Of a stretch of DNA of 64,000 nucleotides, positions 8,920 through 16,964 are shown piece by piece. The stretch is from an uncultured Clostridia bacterium. Lineage in GTDB: Bacteria; Bacillota; Clostridia; Christensenellales; Aristaeellaceae. The notes beneath the pieces were generated by a model. It had not been told where the DNA came from and ran no database searches. It saw nothing but the letters and a program-made list of their open reading frames with translations. Position 1 is the first letter of the stretch, and every line of letters begins with the position of its first letter. The stretch spans positions 124,001 to 188,000 of the forward strand of contig CAKURR010000002.1 in NCBI GenBank assembly GCA_934675735.1. The letters run 5' to 3'. The position numbers and the translations under genes were made by a program.

Positions 8920-8946
8920 AAAAATAAAAAGCGGGGTTCATCCCGC
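8920..8946 (-). terminator. Terminator of the XRE regulator gene
   Basis: On the minus strand GCGGG pairs with CCCGC around a 6-nt loop, followed by TTTTTATTTTT. It lies directly after the stop codon at 8956. Confidence 0.8.
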
Positions 8947-8955
8947 CGAGTATGA

Positions 8956-9243
8956 TTAAAGACCCAGATGGCTCTCGATTCTGGCAACGCGCATCGCCAG
9001 ATCATTTCCGGAATCATCCGAAGCCTTTGCCGTGCGCTTGACATCCGTGCGCGCGAGCAGGTAGTCGCTGGAAACCTCCAGCGTGTCCGCCAGCAGACAC
9101 AGCGTCTCCAGGCTGGGCTGACGCAGACCGCGCTCATAAAGGCCCACGGTGTTCAGGCTCTTCCCGATGACATCGGCCAGCGCCTGCTGACTCATGTGCT
9201 TCGCGGTGCGGGCCGCCTTCAGCCGCTCACCAAATTTGACCAT
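8956..9243 (-). CDS. XRE-family helix-turn-helix regulator
   Basis: A 95-residue DNA-binding protein. Residues 1-60 form a Cro/C1-type HTH: FGERLKAARTAKHMSQQALAD, broken as FGERLKAARTAK and MSQQALADVIG, then LNTVGLYERGLRQPSL and LADTLEVSSDYLL. The tail is short and charged. ATG 9243 has an excellent GGAGGTGA site. The longer frame from 9273 would add ten residues with no such site. It is a single gene with its own terminator, and no target can be inferred. Confidence 0.85.
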   Translation of the reverse strand: MVKFGERLKAARTAKHMSQQALADVIGKSLNTVGLYERGLRQPSLETLCLLADTLEVSSDYLLARTDVKRTAKASDDSGNDLAMRVARIESHLGL

Positions 9244-9448
9244 ACGTTCACCTCCGTTCTGACAGCTATCCACACTCCGATTTAACTATCATTAGTATAC
9301 ATTTTTGGCAGAAATCGTCTACGGACAAAAAGGATGTTTTTTCAAAAATTGATTCTATTTAACGGCTTTTCCCTATTTTACGACAAATTTTTTAAGAATA
9401 TAACGAAAAAGTTTCGTCCCTCATTTGTCCGTCAAAATCATCGGCACA

Positions 9449-9476
9449 TTGACCCCGCGGCAAAACATGATATAAT
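9449..9476 (+). promoter_or_regulatory. Promoter of the acyltransferase gene
   Basis: TTGACC (9449-9454), a 16-bp spacer and TATAAT (9471-9476), about 55 bp before the GTG start. Confidence 0.75.
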
Positions 9477-9530
9477 GATACCAACGGGTTTTCCAGCCGA
9501 AATATTTTCTCCGGAGGAGGCGTTTCCCGC

Positions 9531-10643
9531 GTGGAGCACAAAAACGAAAACCACACTATGCGTGTGTTTTATCTGCTGGCTATCGTCTTTGTTGTGGATG
9601 GACACACAACGCTTGGTAATCTTTTCGATTTCAACGGCCTGTTTCGCTATTACTCGTTCCACCTGATGATGTTCGCCTTCGGTTCGGGCTATTTTTTCAA
9701 ATTCTACGGCGGTTTGCGCGCCGATATCGCACATCGGGCAAAAAAGCTGCTCGTTCCGCTGTATCTGTGGAACGCCGTTTACGGCGCAGGCGCGGCGCTG
9801 CTCCGCCGATTCGGCGGGTTTGAGCTGGGCGAGCCGCTTTCGGCCTATACTCTGCTGCTCGCACCGCTCACCGACGGCCAGCATTTTATCTGGAATCTGG
9901 GCGCGTGGTTCATCTTTCCGCTGTTCCTCGTGCAGGTTTTCTATGCGGCCATCCGCCGCCTGTCCAAACTGTGGCACGAAAACGAGGTCATGACCTTTCT
10001 GCTCTGCCTGATTCCCGGGTGCGCCGTCGTGCAGCTCTGTTTCCACGGCAGGCAGGATGCGCTCCCGCTGTTTCTGCTCCGCCCGATGATTCTGCTGCCC
10101 GGCTTTGCGGGCGGCCAGCTGTACCGACGCGTGCTGGAAAAGCGCGACCGTCTGCCTACCGTGCCGTATCTGCTGACGATTGCGGTGCTGCGCGTGCTGC
10201 TCTCCACCCGATACGAAAACCTTGCGTATCTGCTCTCGGATTGCTCCTATTTCGTCTGCGACGCCTTCGGCGTGTATGTCGGCGGCGCGCTGGCCATCGC
10301 GTTTTATCTGCGCATCGCCCGCCTGCTCGCGCCGTATATCGGCAAAAGCCGCCTCGCGCTGGCCGTCAGCCGAAATACGTTTGATATCATGATGCATCAC
10401 TACATGGGCTTCTTCGCGCTCAACTGCGTGTTCCTCGCGCTCAACGCGGCCGGTCTCGGCGCGGCGGATTTCAGCGTCCGCTCATTCCGCACGATGAGCA
10501 ATTATATGTATGCCCCCGGCGGAAAAACCGAGTGGGACGTCATCTATCTGCTCTGCGGGCTGCTTCTGCCCCTCGCCGTCGGCCGGGGGACAAGATGGCT
10601 GACAAGGCTCTTAAAACGCGGAGCGAAAACGGAAGCGGAATGA
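9531..10643 (+). CDS. Acyltransferase 3-type integral membrane protein
   Basis: A 370-residue polytopic protein with about ten hydrophobic segments in the pattern of acyltransferase family 3, the family of O-antigen, Nod-factor and peptidoglycan O-acetylases. RVFYLLAIVFVVDGH near the N-terminus carries the conserved membrane His, and a later YSFHLMMFAFGSGYFF follows the family layout. GTG 9531 is the start: CCGGAGGAGG lies 10 nt upstream and no ATG fits. The substrate cannot be read from sequence. It is monocistronic, from its own promoter. Confidence 0.75.
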   Translation: MEHKNENHTMRVFYLLAIVFVVDGHTTLGNLFDFNGLFRYYSFHLMMFAFGSGYFFKFYGGLRADIAHRAKKLLVPLYLWNAVYGAGAALLRRFGGFELGEPLSAYTLLLAPLTDGQHFIWNLGAWFIFPLFLVQVFYAAIRRLSKLWHENEVMTFLLCLIPGCAVVQLCFHGRQDALPLFLLRPMILLPGFAGGQLYRRVLEKRDRLPTVPYLLTIAVLRVLLSTRYENLAYLLSDCSYFVCDAFGVYVGGALAIAFYLRIARLLAPYIGKSRLALAVSRNTFDIMMHHYMGFFALNCVFLALNAAGLGAADFSVRSFRTMSNYMYAPGGKTEWDVIYLLCGLLLPLAVGRGTRWLTRLLKRGAKTEAE

Positions 10644-10687
10644 ATCGGTACTGTCCCCCACAGATGCAGGCAGAAGCGCATTTTTGC

Positions 10688-10716
10688 TTGCATTTTTTCA
10701 TTTTCTGTGATATACT
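10688..10716 (+). promoter_or_regulatory. Promoter upstream of a hairpin-terminated leader
   Basis: TTGCAT (10688-10693), a 17-bp spacer and TATACT (10711-10716). A strong terminator-like hairpin follows only about 45-85 nt downstream, before the GNAT gene. Confidence 0.7.
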
Positions 10717-10722
10717 TATAAA

Positions 10723-10807
10723 AAAGTTAAAAGAGAAAGAACTGTCTTATTTCGCAAAAGAAGGGCTTTTCGTTTCACAACGGCGTGAAAGAAAAGCCCT
10801 TTTTTTA
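10723..10807 (+). ncRNA. Candidate small RNA or attenuated leader of about 85 nt
   Basis: A predicted transcript would start near 10723, six bases past the TATACT box, and end in the T-run at 10807. It has an A-rich 5' part without a ribosome-binding site plus start codon, and a 3' hairpin with U-tail. Either it is a stand-alone small RNA or the hairpin attenuates the GNAT gene that starts 66 nt later. This is inferred from signals only. Confidence 0.4.
10763..10807 (+). terminator. Intrinsic terminator
   Basis: GGGCTTTTCGTTTCAC pairs with GTGAAAGAAAAGCCC, one base bulged, loop about 6 nt, followed by seven T residues. Confidence 0.85.
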
Positions 10808-10872
10808 TAACACGCAAAGAACCGTCATGACAAAGATGAAAGGCTTTGACAAATTTCATGAGGTGAAACGAC

Positions 10873-11403
10873 ATGTCTGTTACCCTGAGAAACGAAATTC
10901 TCCCCACCGACCTGACGGCCATGATGAGGTGGCTCGCCAATCCGCACGTCGCTCATAACCTGAACGAGCATCGGCAAATCACCGCCGAACTGCGCCAAAT
11001 CTACGACGCGCGGCTTCCGGTGCTCACGCCGCTCTTCAATCAGGGCGGCCGCTTCTGGATGATTGACCGCTCGCCCGAACGCCCCGTCGGCTTTCTGCGC
11101 GCGGTCTACGGCGCGGAAAAGTCGGTCGAAATGGTCATCGCCATCGGGGATGAAGCCCTTTGGGGCCGGGGACTCGGCAAAAAGGCGCTTCGGGAAGCGC
11201 TCAAAGAAATCTTTCTGGTCATGCGGAAAGAAAGTATCCTCGTGCATATCAAGCACGGCAACACGCGCTCTCACAACCTGTTCGTGAACAGCGGCTTTTC
11301 CTTCATCAAAGAGCGCAAGGAAACGACGCAGTATCGGCTGACAATGGAAGCATATCTGCATTCGGAGAAGGATAAGCGGGAAGAGACGCTGTTTATTGCG
11401 TAA
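10873..11403 (+). CDS. GNAT family N-acetyltransferase
   Basis: A 176-residue acetyl-CoA-dependent acetyltransferase. The fold is readable as an N-terminal LRNEILPTDLTAMMRWLANPHVAHNL-type segment of RimJ/RimL-like enzymes, then ALWGRGLGKKALREAL as the acetyl-CoA pyrophosphate loop (R/Q-x-x-G-x-G/A) near residue 97, and LFVNSGFSFIKERKET at the C-terminus. GAGGTG lies 9 nt before ATG 10873. The substrate (protein N-terminus, amino sugar or drug) is unknown. It is preceded by the hairpin-terminated leader described above. Confidence 0.8.
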   Translation: MSVTLRNEILPTDLTAMMRWLANPHVAHNLNEHRQITAELRQIYDARLPVLTPLFNQGGRFWMIDRSPERPVGFLRAVYGAEKSVEMVIAIGDEALWGRGLGKKALREALKEIFLVMRKESILVHIKHGNTRSHNLFVNSGFSFIKERKETTQYRLTMEAYLHSEKDKREETLFIA

Positions 11404-11415
11404 TTGAAGAGGGGC

Positions 11416-11620
11416 TGTTAACTGCTCCCTATAGAGTAGACACTCGAAATAATAAAAATCGAGTCTACGCTATATGGGGCATTTTATGTATAAGAGGAAG
11501 ATTGAACCGGAAAAGAAAACAGAAGCGGTAGAAGCATACCAATGCGGAAAAATAAATGTTCGAGAGAACATGAAACGATTCGAGGTCGGCAAAGTATTAT
11601 CCCAGAGAAGTAAAAATTGA
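11416..11620 (+). mobile_element. Remnant of an insertion sequence (transposase N-terminus)
   Basis: A 44-codon frame, 11486-11620 (MYKRKIEPEKKTEAVEAY at the start), resembles the N-terminal helix-turn-helix of IS3-type OrfA transposases and then stops early. Just before it, CTATAGAGTAGACACTCGA (about 11440) and TCGAGTCTACGCTATA (about 11460) form an imperfect inverted repeat, preceded by GGGGCTGTTAACTG, as in the end regions of many IS elements. No OrfB or right end is present. The base composition is more AT-rich than the neighbours. It is a decayed, non-functional copy. Confidence 0.55.
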
Positions 11621-11663
11621 AGAGCATCAAAATTACCTCACACTGTAAGATAAATCACAGAAA

Positions 11664-11692
11664 TTGACATTTGAAACCGTTTCGCGTATCAT
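11664..11692 (+). promoter_or_regulatory. Promoter of the TetR gene with a possible operator
   Basis: TTGACA (11664-11669), a 17-bp spacer and TATCAT (11687-11692). The spacer contains the small palindrome GAAACCGTTTC (about 11673-11683), a natural place for autorepression by the TetR protein (inference). Confidence 0.55.
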
Positions 11693-11800
11693 TGGGCGCT
11701 TTGCCGTTGCGCAGACCGCGCCGCGCTGATAGAATAACGCCATCAAAAGAAACCACGGCCCGCAAAACAGGGCGGAGCATGGTGCAAGGAGGAATACGCG

Positions 11801-12370
11801 ATGCGAGTCGTCAAGAAACCGGAAGAACGCAAGGCGGAAATGGTGGCCGCCGCGGCAAAGCTGTTTGCCCAGCAGGGCTTTGTGAGAACCTCCGTGTCGG
11901 AAATTGTTTCCGCCGTGGATGTGGCCAAAGGGCTGTTCTATTATTACTTCACCACCAAAGACGATATGGTGAAGGCCGTCGTCGAGGGCTATTGCAGCTA
12001 TCTGGGCACGCTGGCCGAGCAGATTGCCGACGGCGAGGGCACGGCGCGCGAGAAATTCGCCAAGCTGATGCACCCTGAGGTCTGGCATGAGTGCTTCACC
12101 GCGCCGCTGACCGCAGACCTCTGCCTGCCGCAGCACGCCGCGCTGTATACCGATATGTGCGACCGTGTGTATGCGCATATGGGCCCCGCGCTGGAAAAGA
12201 TGACCGCACAGGCGCTTCGGGAAAGCGGCCGCGATGAGAAGGACGCCAAGCGCCTGACGGGCGTTGCGCTCTATGGCATTTTGATGATGGCGCGCCGCGG
12301 CGATATGACCCTTGAAGGCGCAATGGATATGATTGCTCAGGTCGTCGGCCTCGACGCGCTCGCCGCTTAA
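11801..12370 (+). CDS. TetR/AcrR-family transcriptional regulator
   Basis: A 189-residue repressor. The N-terminal HTH is clear: MVAAAAKLFAQQGFVRTSV, then EIVSAVDVAKGLFYYYFTTKDDMVKAVV (residues about 13-60). The helical C-terminal ligand domain has the usual length. AAGGAGG precedes ATG 11801. No transporter or enzyme target adjoins it: the next gene is convergent and separated by a strong terminator. Autoregulation through the palindrome in its promoter is possible. Confidence 0.85.
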   Translation: MRVVKKPEERKAEMVAAAAKLFAQQGFVRTSVSEIVSAVDVAKGLFYYYFTTKDDMVKAVVEGYCSYLGTLAEQIADGEGTAREKFAKLMHPEVWHECFTAPLTADLCLPQHAALYTDMCDRVYAHMGPALEKMTAQALRESGRDEKDAKRLTGVALYGILMMARRGDMTLEGAMDMIAQVVGLDALAA

Positions 12371-12459
12371 TCCGCCGCAATTTTTCCTTTGTTCAACAGG
12401 GTTTAACCCTTTTACATAGATTCATCCTCCGATTATCCCCCTCTCTCTCCTTCGTAAAA

Positions 12460-12498
12460 CAAACGCGCCGCACAGGTCGAATCTGTGCGGCGCGTTTG
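12460..12498. terminator. Bidirectional terminator
   Basis: A perfect 16-bp stem (CAAACGCGCCGCACAG with CTGTGCGGCGCGTTTG) around a 7-nt loop, between convergent genes. The minus-strand side is followed by TTTT. Confidence 0.8.
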
Positions 12499-12602
12499 TC
12501 TGTCTATTGAAAAAACATATCCTTCAGCTTCAAAACCCGTTTCAATCGTAGCCTGCTCCGCAGTCTGCTCTGAAACTGCATTTCCGGATTGGATTGGAAT
12601 TA

Positions 12603-12674
12603 CGGCAGGCTGCCGCCCACACCTGCCTGAGGGATTTCATCCCTCAGACTCCCTTCTTCGCTTCGCGCTTACGG
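12603..12674. repeat. Dispersed intergenic palindromic repeat, type B, copy 1
   Basis: Contains the stem CTGAGGGA/TCCCTCAG next to a GCGAAGCGAAGAAGGGAGT-like arm (reverse strand) and GGCGGCAGCC. The same modules in the same order recur inverted at 17250-17312. It fills most of the 12371-12685 gap together with the terminator. Confidence 0.7.
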
Positions 12675-12685
12675 CCCGATGCCGT

Positions 12686-13153
12686 TTATTTTACCCTCAC
12701 CCTTGCGTCCCCCACGGCCAGATACATGGTATCGGGATAATTTTCCAGCGCGTTGAACTCGAAGAAAACCTCCCGCGCGCCCACGTCGGTCATTCCCCGT
12801 GCGCCGAGCACGGCGCTGTCCAGCACGCGGCCGTTCCCGTCCGTCAGCACGGCGCGCTTGCCCCAGCGCGCGTTGACCTCCGCCGCGCTCCAGTTTTCGT
12901 CCACATCGAAATGGCCCGCGGCGGCCTTTTTATCCGCCAGTTTCTGCGCGTGAAGCGCTTCGGGCTTGGGCTGCATCGCCACGCACAGATACAGGCGGCT
13001 CGGCCCGTAGATGGCGTGCACGCCGGAAGCGACGCTCTCCCCCAAATCGGAAAGCGCGCGCAGCGTCGCCGTGCGGCTGCCGGGCGTTTCCCGTGCGGCC
13101 TTCGGCGCGGGGGTGAAAAAGCGGTTGATGGAAAGCGCAGCGAACGACAGCAT
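12686..13153 (-). CDS. Uncharacterised 155-residue protein
   Basis: No family recognised and no signal peptide or membrane segment. The N-terminal half is Ala/Arg-rich and includes LRALSDLGESVASGVHAIYG. The C-terminal half carries strand-like stretches (RAVLTDGNGRVLDSA, REVFFEFNALENYP) ending in YLAVGDARVRVK, suggesting a compact mixed alpha/beta or beta domain. A GAGGAGGGAC stretch precedes ATG 13153. It is divergent from the DUF3048 gene. Confidence 0.5.
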   Translation of the reverse strand: MLSFAALSINRFFTPAPKAARETPGSRTATLRALSDLGESVASGVHAIYGPSRLYLCVAMQPKPEALHAQKLADKKAAAGHFDVDENWSAAEVNARWGKRAVLTDGNGRVLDSAVLGARGMTDVGAREVFFEFNALENYPDTMYLAVGDARVRVK

Positions 13154-13285
13154 GATGTGTCCCTCCTCGATATCGGCAGTATGGCCCGGCCCGCCGTTTC
13201 GCTTGGGCGCGGCCGAAAAGCCCTGATTTCGTTTTCTACTGTATTAGACGCAAATCGGGCCGATTTTTTTACGCGGTTCAGTCAT

Positions 13286-13304
13286 TTTTGTAAAAATTAC
13301 AAAA
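13286..13304. promoter_or_regulatory. Perfect palindrome, possible operator
   Basis: TTTTGTAA-AAA-TTACAAAA (8-3-8) sits in the AT-rich 13154-13456 gap between two divergent genes. No assigned regulator. The rest of the gap is AT-rich and without a frame. Confidence 0.35.
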
Positions 13305-13456
13305 TCTTCAAATTTTGTCAAAAAAGCGTAACAAACCGCGCCTTTCTTACGTCTATTCAAGTGAAAGAACCAACCAACCTTTGCCGCGCGGCTTTCGCCG
13401 CTCGGCGCGCCGTTACAGAGGATAGCACGACAAGTTTTAGAAGGAGGAAGAAACAC

Positions 13457-14662
13457 ATGAACCGATTCCTGAAGATGACTTCTCTGGCTGCGCTGTGCGC
13501 GCTGCTGGCCGTTCCCGCCTGCGCAGGCGCCGCGCGGGGCGATTTCGATTTGAGCGCTTCCGGCCTGAATGCAAGCGGATATGCTCAGCAGCTCGGCGCG
13601 CCGAAATCCTACGGCTCGGAAAAGGTTTCGCTCAAAATGCCCAAGGAAAACGCGGTGCAGGACGGCGTGAACCCCATCACGGGCGAAGCGTTCTCCGGCG
13701 AATACCGCCCGACGCTCGTCTCCGTCGATGCGCACCCCGCAGCCCTGCCGCACTGGGGCGTGGCCTCCGCCGACCTGACGTATGAAATGCCGATTCAGGC
13801 GGACGGCTCCACCCGCGAGCTGGCGCTGTTTATGGGCGACTACCCCGACAGCGCGGGGCCCGTGCGTTCCGCGCGCGTGCCGATGTGTTCTCTGCGCGAG
13901 ATGTGGGGCGGCGTGTTCTGCTTCTACGGCTATCAGGAAGGCCGCGACAAGAACAACATGAAAACCTGGATTGAGGCCAACAGCAGCGTCAAGAAGCTGA
14001 AATACCCGTATGTGAACGGCATCAGCAAAAATTCGGACTGGTTCCCGCGCTCCAGCGACGGCGGCCACGTCGGCCCGCACAACGTGCGGCTGGATATGAA
14101 CGCGGTATCCGCCAATTATACCGAAACCCCGGCCGCGCACCCCTTTACCTTCACCGAAACCGGCCTTGAGCGCGGCGAGGACGTGAACGGCATCGTCATC
14201 AACTACAAGACGACGACCGACGCCTACATGACCGCCTACGAATATAACCCTTCCACCGGCCTGTTTGAGCGCTACCGCAACGGCTACGCCTACACCGACG
14301 GCAACACGGGCGAAACCTGTACCTACGCGAACGTCATCGTCCTGCGCACGGATATCTCCTGGGCGAGCGGCAACCCATCCCGCCCCGTCATCCGCCTGAA
14401 CGGCCAGGGCGTGGCCGAAATCTTCCAGAACGGCAAATACATCCGCGGCAGCTGGGCGCGCGATTGCAGCGCAACCAAGAACCTCAAGAACCGCATGGTG
14501 TTCTTCGACGAGAACGGCGAAGAGCTGCCCATGAAAGTCGGCAAGACGTTCATCCAGATTGTGGATAACGAGCAGCCCGTCGTCGTCGTCGCGGATGAAG
14601 CGATTGCGGGCAGCGTCGAGCCGCAGAAGCAGCGCGACACCGTCGGCACGAAGAAGAAATAA
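13457..14662 (+). CDS. DUF3048 (YerB-type) secreted protein
   Basis: A 401-residue exported protein. A signal peptide of about 25 residues (LAALCALLAVPACAGAA) precedes a DUF3048 body: GVNPITGE, then RPTLVSVDAHPAALPHWGV, LTYEMPIQADGSTRELALF and AGPVRSARVP, followed by the C-terminal part with IQIVDNEQPVV. The function of the family is unknown; it is widespread in Bacillota envelopes. The ATG at 13457 with AAGGAGG is the start. A much longer frame upstream is an artefact, because it runs through the promoter region and a terminator. It ends in low-complexity Lys codons. Confidence 0.85.
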   Translation: MNRFLKMTSLAALCALLAVPACAGAARGDFDLSASGLNASGYAQQLGAPKSYGSEKVSLKMPKENAVQDGVNPITGEAFSGEYRPTLVSVDAHPAALPHWGVASADLTYEMPIQADGSTRELALFMGDYPDSAGPVRSARVPMCSLREMWGGVFCFYGYQEGRDKNNMKTWIEANSSVKKLKYPYVNGISKNSDWFPRSSDGGHVGPHNVRLDMNAVSANYTETPAAHPFTFTETGLERGEDVNGIVINYKTTTDAYMTAYEYNPSTGLFERYRNGYAYTDGNTGETCTYANVIVLRTDISWASGNPSRPVIRLNGQGVAEIFQNGKYIRGSWARDCSATKNLKNRMVFFDENGEELPMKVGKTFIQIVDNEQPVVVVADEAIAGSVEPQKQRDTVGTKKK

Positions 14663-14749
14663 ATATCAGCTCCTTCAGTCATACCAATCCCATATGGCCG
14701 CCATCACAGGCGCGCATAGAAAACAAAATCTTTATCAATCTTCGGTCAG

Positions 14750-14780
14750 AGCGGGGCGTCGGCAGCGCCCCGCTTTTTTC
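14750..14780 (+). terminator. Terminator of the DUF3048 gene
   Basis: AGCGGGGCG pairs with CGCCCCGCT around a 7-nt loop, followed by TTTTTTC. Confidence 0.85.
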
Positions 14781-14880
14781 GTTATTTTGGAAAAAACGGC
14801 GATTTCTGTCGGTTTTCGCCGTCTGCGGTCCGAAAACAGAACGAAAACTTTTGCGAAAGGCCGAAATGCTCGTGAATGAA

Positions 14881-14909
14881 TTGACAAAAACGATTTTCGG
14901 TGTTACAAT
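14881..14909 (+). promoter_or_regulatory. Promoter of the exported flavoprotein reductase
   Basis: TTGACA (14881-14886), a 17-bp spacer and TACAAT (14904-14909), 33 bp before ATG 14942. A near-consensus, strong promoter. Confidence 0.8.
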
Positions 14910-14941
14910 ACCCGTGCGAATGCAGAAGGAGGTTATACTTC

Positions 14942-16792
14942 ATGAAGAAATTTGCATCCATTCTTCTGTCTATGCTGATGGCGACCGGCGCAATCGCCGC
15001 CGCTTCGGCCGAGACGTATACCGGCACCGCGCAGGGCATCGGCGAGGTTTCCGTCACCCTGACCGTGGAGGACGGCAAGATTACGGCGGCCGAGGTCGTC
15101 GGCGAGAACGAGACCAAGGGCATCGGCTATGAGCCGTGCGCCGACGGTACGTATGCCGACGCGATTGTCGCCGCGCAGGGCGTGGATTTTGACAGCATCT
15201 CCGGCGCGACCGTGACGAGCAACGCCGTCAAGGACGCGACGAAAAAGGCCATGGCTGCCGCCGGTCTCGTCGAGGCCGAGGATACGACCGTGGCGGACGC
15301 CGAGTGCGACGTGGTCATCGTCGGCGCGGGCGGCGCGGGCATGACCGCGGCGCTTCAGGCCGTCGATTCCGGCGTGAACAGCGTCATCATCGTGGAAAAG
15401 GGCGGCTCCACCGGCGGCAACACCAGCCGCGCGACCGGCGGCATGAACGCCGCCAAGACCGCCTATCAGGATGAAAACGAATGGTCCGACGCGACCACGA
15501 CGGCCGTGGAAAAGGCCATCGCGACCGCCGAAGAGAAGTATGCCGACGGCGACAAGGTCAGCAACCTGACCGCGCTGGTCAAGGAGCAGTTCGAGGCCTA
15601 TAAGGCCAATCCGGAAGGCTACTTTGACTCCGTCGAGCTGTTTGCCCTCGATACCATCATCGGCGGCAAGGGCCTCAACAACTTCGATCTGGTCATGACC
15701 CTGACGGCCAACTCCGCCGAGGCCATCGACTGGCTGGCCACCAAGGACGCGCACCTGACCAACGTCGGCTCTTTCGGCGGCGCGAGCGTCAAGCGTATCC
15801 ACCGCGCCACCACCGAGGACGGCAAGACCACGCCTGTCGGCGCGTATCTGGTCAAGGTGCTGACCGCGGATGTGGAGGCCGAGGATAAGATCGACCTGCG
15901 CACCAACACCGCCGCCACCGAGCTTGTCATGGAAGACGGCAAGGCGGTCGGCGTGAAGGTGAAGAATGAGAACGGCGAATATACCATCCGCGCCAAGGCC
16001 GTGATTCTGGCCAGCGGCGGCTTCGGCGCCGATCTCGACCGCGTGGCCGCGCTCAAGCCGGAGCTCGCGGGCTTTGTGACCACCAACGCGCCCACCATCA
16101 CCGGCGACGGCATCGACATGGCGACGGCTGTCGGCGCGGCGACCGTGGATATGGAGCAGATTCAGATTCACCCGTCCGTTTACACCGAGACCGCGACGGC
16201 GCTGATTACCGAAGGCATCCGCGGCGACGGCGCGATTCTGGTCAATCAGGAAGGCAAGCGCTTCGTCAACGAGCTGGAGACCCGCGACAACGTCTCTGCG
16301 GCCGAGCTGGCGCAGGAGGGCGGCTACGCCTACACCATCCTCGACCAGAAGATGATGGACGCTTCCTCCACCTACAACAGCTACTTTACCAAGGGCTACG
16401 CCGTGCAGGCCGACACCTATGAAGAGCTGGCCGAGAAGCTGGGCATCGATCCGGCGACCTTCGCCGCGACGATGGAAGCTTGGAACAAGGCCGTCGCCGA
16501 CCAGAAGGACGACGAGTTCGGCCGCCTGTCCTTCGCGGCTGCGCTGGATACCGCGCCCTACTACGCCATCAAGGTCTCCCCGGGCATCCATCACACGATG
16601 GGCGGCCTGAAGATTAACACTAACGCCGAAGTGCTCACCGAGGCGGATGAAGTTATCCCGGGCCTGTACGCGGCGGGCGAAGTCACCGGCGGCGTGCACG
16701 GCGCGAACCGCCTGGGCGGCAACGCCGTGGCCGATATCGTGGTCTTTGGCCGTATTGCGGCCCAGAACGCGGCGGCTTACATCGCGAAATAA
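14942..16792 (+). CDS. Exported FMN/FAD reductase (fumarate/urocanate reductase family)
   Basis: A 616-residue protein. A signal peptide (about 1-24, ending SAE) is followed by an FMN-binding domain (about 25-105) with DSISGATVTS, the motif in which ApbE attaches FMN to Thr. Then comes a flavocytochrome c-type FAD domain opening VVIVGAGGAGMTAALQA (about residue 122), with the catalytic region containing QIQIHP and ending GGVHGANRLGGNAVADIVVFG. Relatives reduce fumarate, urocanate or other alkenes as terminal acceptors outside the membrane. Lack of a lipobox suggests it is secreted or loosely attached. The gene stands alone with a strong promoter and its own terminator. No ApbE or electron-transfer partner is in the window. 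The substrate is undetermined. Confidence 0.88.
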   Translation: MKKFASILLSMLMATGAIAAASAETYTGTAQGIGEVSVTLTVEDGKITAAEVVGENETKGIGYEPCADGTYADAIVAAQGVDFDSISGATVTSNAVKDATKKAMAAAGLVEAEDTTVADAECDVVIVGAGGAGMTAALQAVDSGVNSVIIVEKGGSTGGNTSRATGGMNAAKTAYQDENEWSDATTTAVEKAIATAEEKYADGDKVSNLTALVKEQFEAYKANPEGYFDSVELFALDTIIGGKGLNNFDLVMTLTANSAEAIDWLATKDAHLTNVGSFGGASVKRIHRATTEDGKTTPVGAYLVKVLTADVEAEDKIDLRTNTAATELVMEDGKAVGVKVKNENGEYTIRAKAVILASGGFGADLDRVAALKPELAGFVTTNAPTITGDGIDMATAVGAATVDMEQIQIHPSVYTETATALITEGIRGDGAILVNQEGKRFVNELETRDNVSAAELAQEGGYAYTILDQKMMDASSTYNSYFTKGYAVQADTYEELAEKLGIDPATFAATMEAWNKAVADQKDDEFGRLSFAAALDTAPYYAIKVSPGIHHTMGGLKINTNAEVLTEADEVIPGLYAAGEVTGGVHGANRLGGNAVADIVVFGRIAAQNAAAYIAK

Positions 16793-16873
16793 CGGCCTGA
16801 GGCCGTGCGCTTCCGCCGAAAGATTTATTATCTTGAGAGCATGGCGCACGCGGTCAAACCAAAGCCTATCAAA

Positions 16874-16910
16874 GAGCGGCTTTCCCTTGCGGGAGGCCGC
16901 TCCTCTTTTA
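16874..16910 (+). terminator. Terminator of the flavoprotein reductase gene
   Basis: GAGCGGC-TTTCCC pairs with GGGAGGCCGCTC around TTGC, followed by CTCTTTT. Confidence 0.75.
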
Positions 16911-16964
16911 TTCTCAAGCCCGTTGTGCTGCAATGAACGCATTTTGGGTCACGGAGGGCTTATC

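Noticed and set aside
12485..13456. A long N-terminal extension in frame with the DUF3048 gene
   Set aside because: It reads through an antisense gene, a repeat and an AT-rich promoter region; ATG 13457 has AAGGAGG and begins a signal peptide.
14933..16942. A 669-codon minus-strand frame over the flavoprotein gene
   Set aside because: Antisense shadow rich in His, Arg and Gly; the plus strand has clear FMN and FAD motifs.
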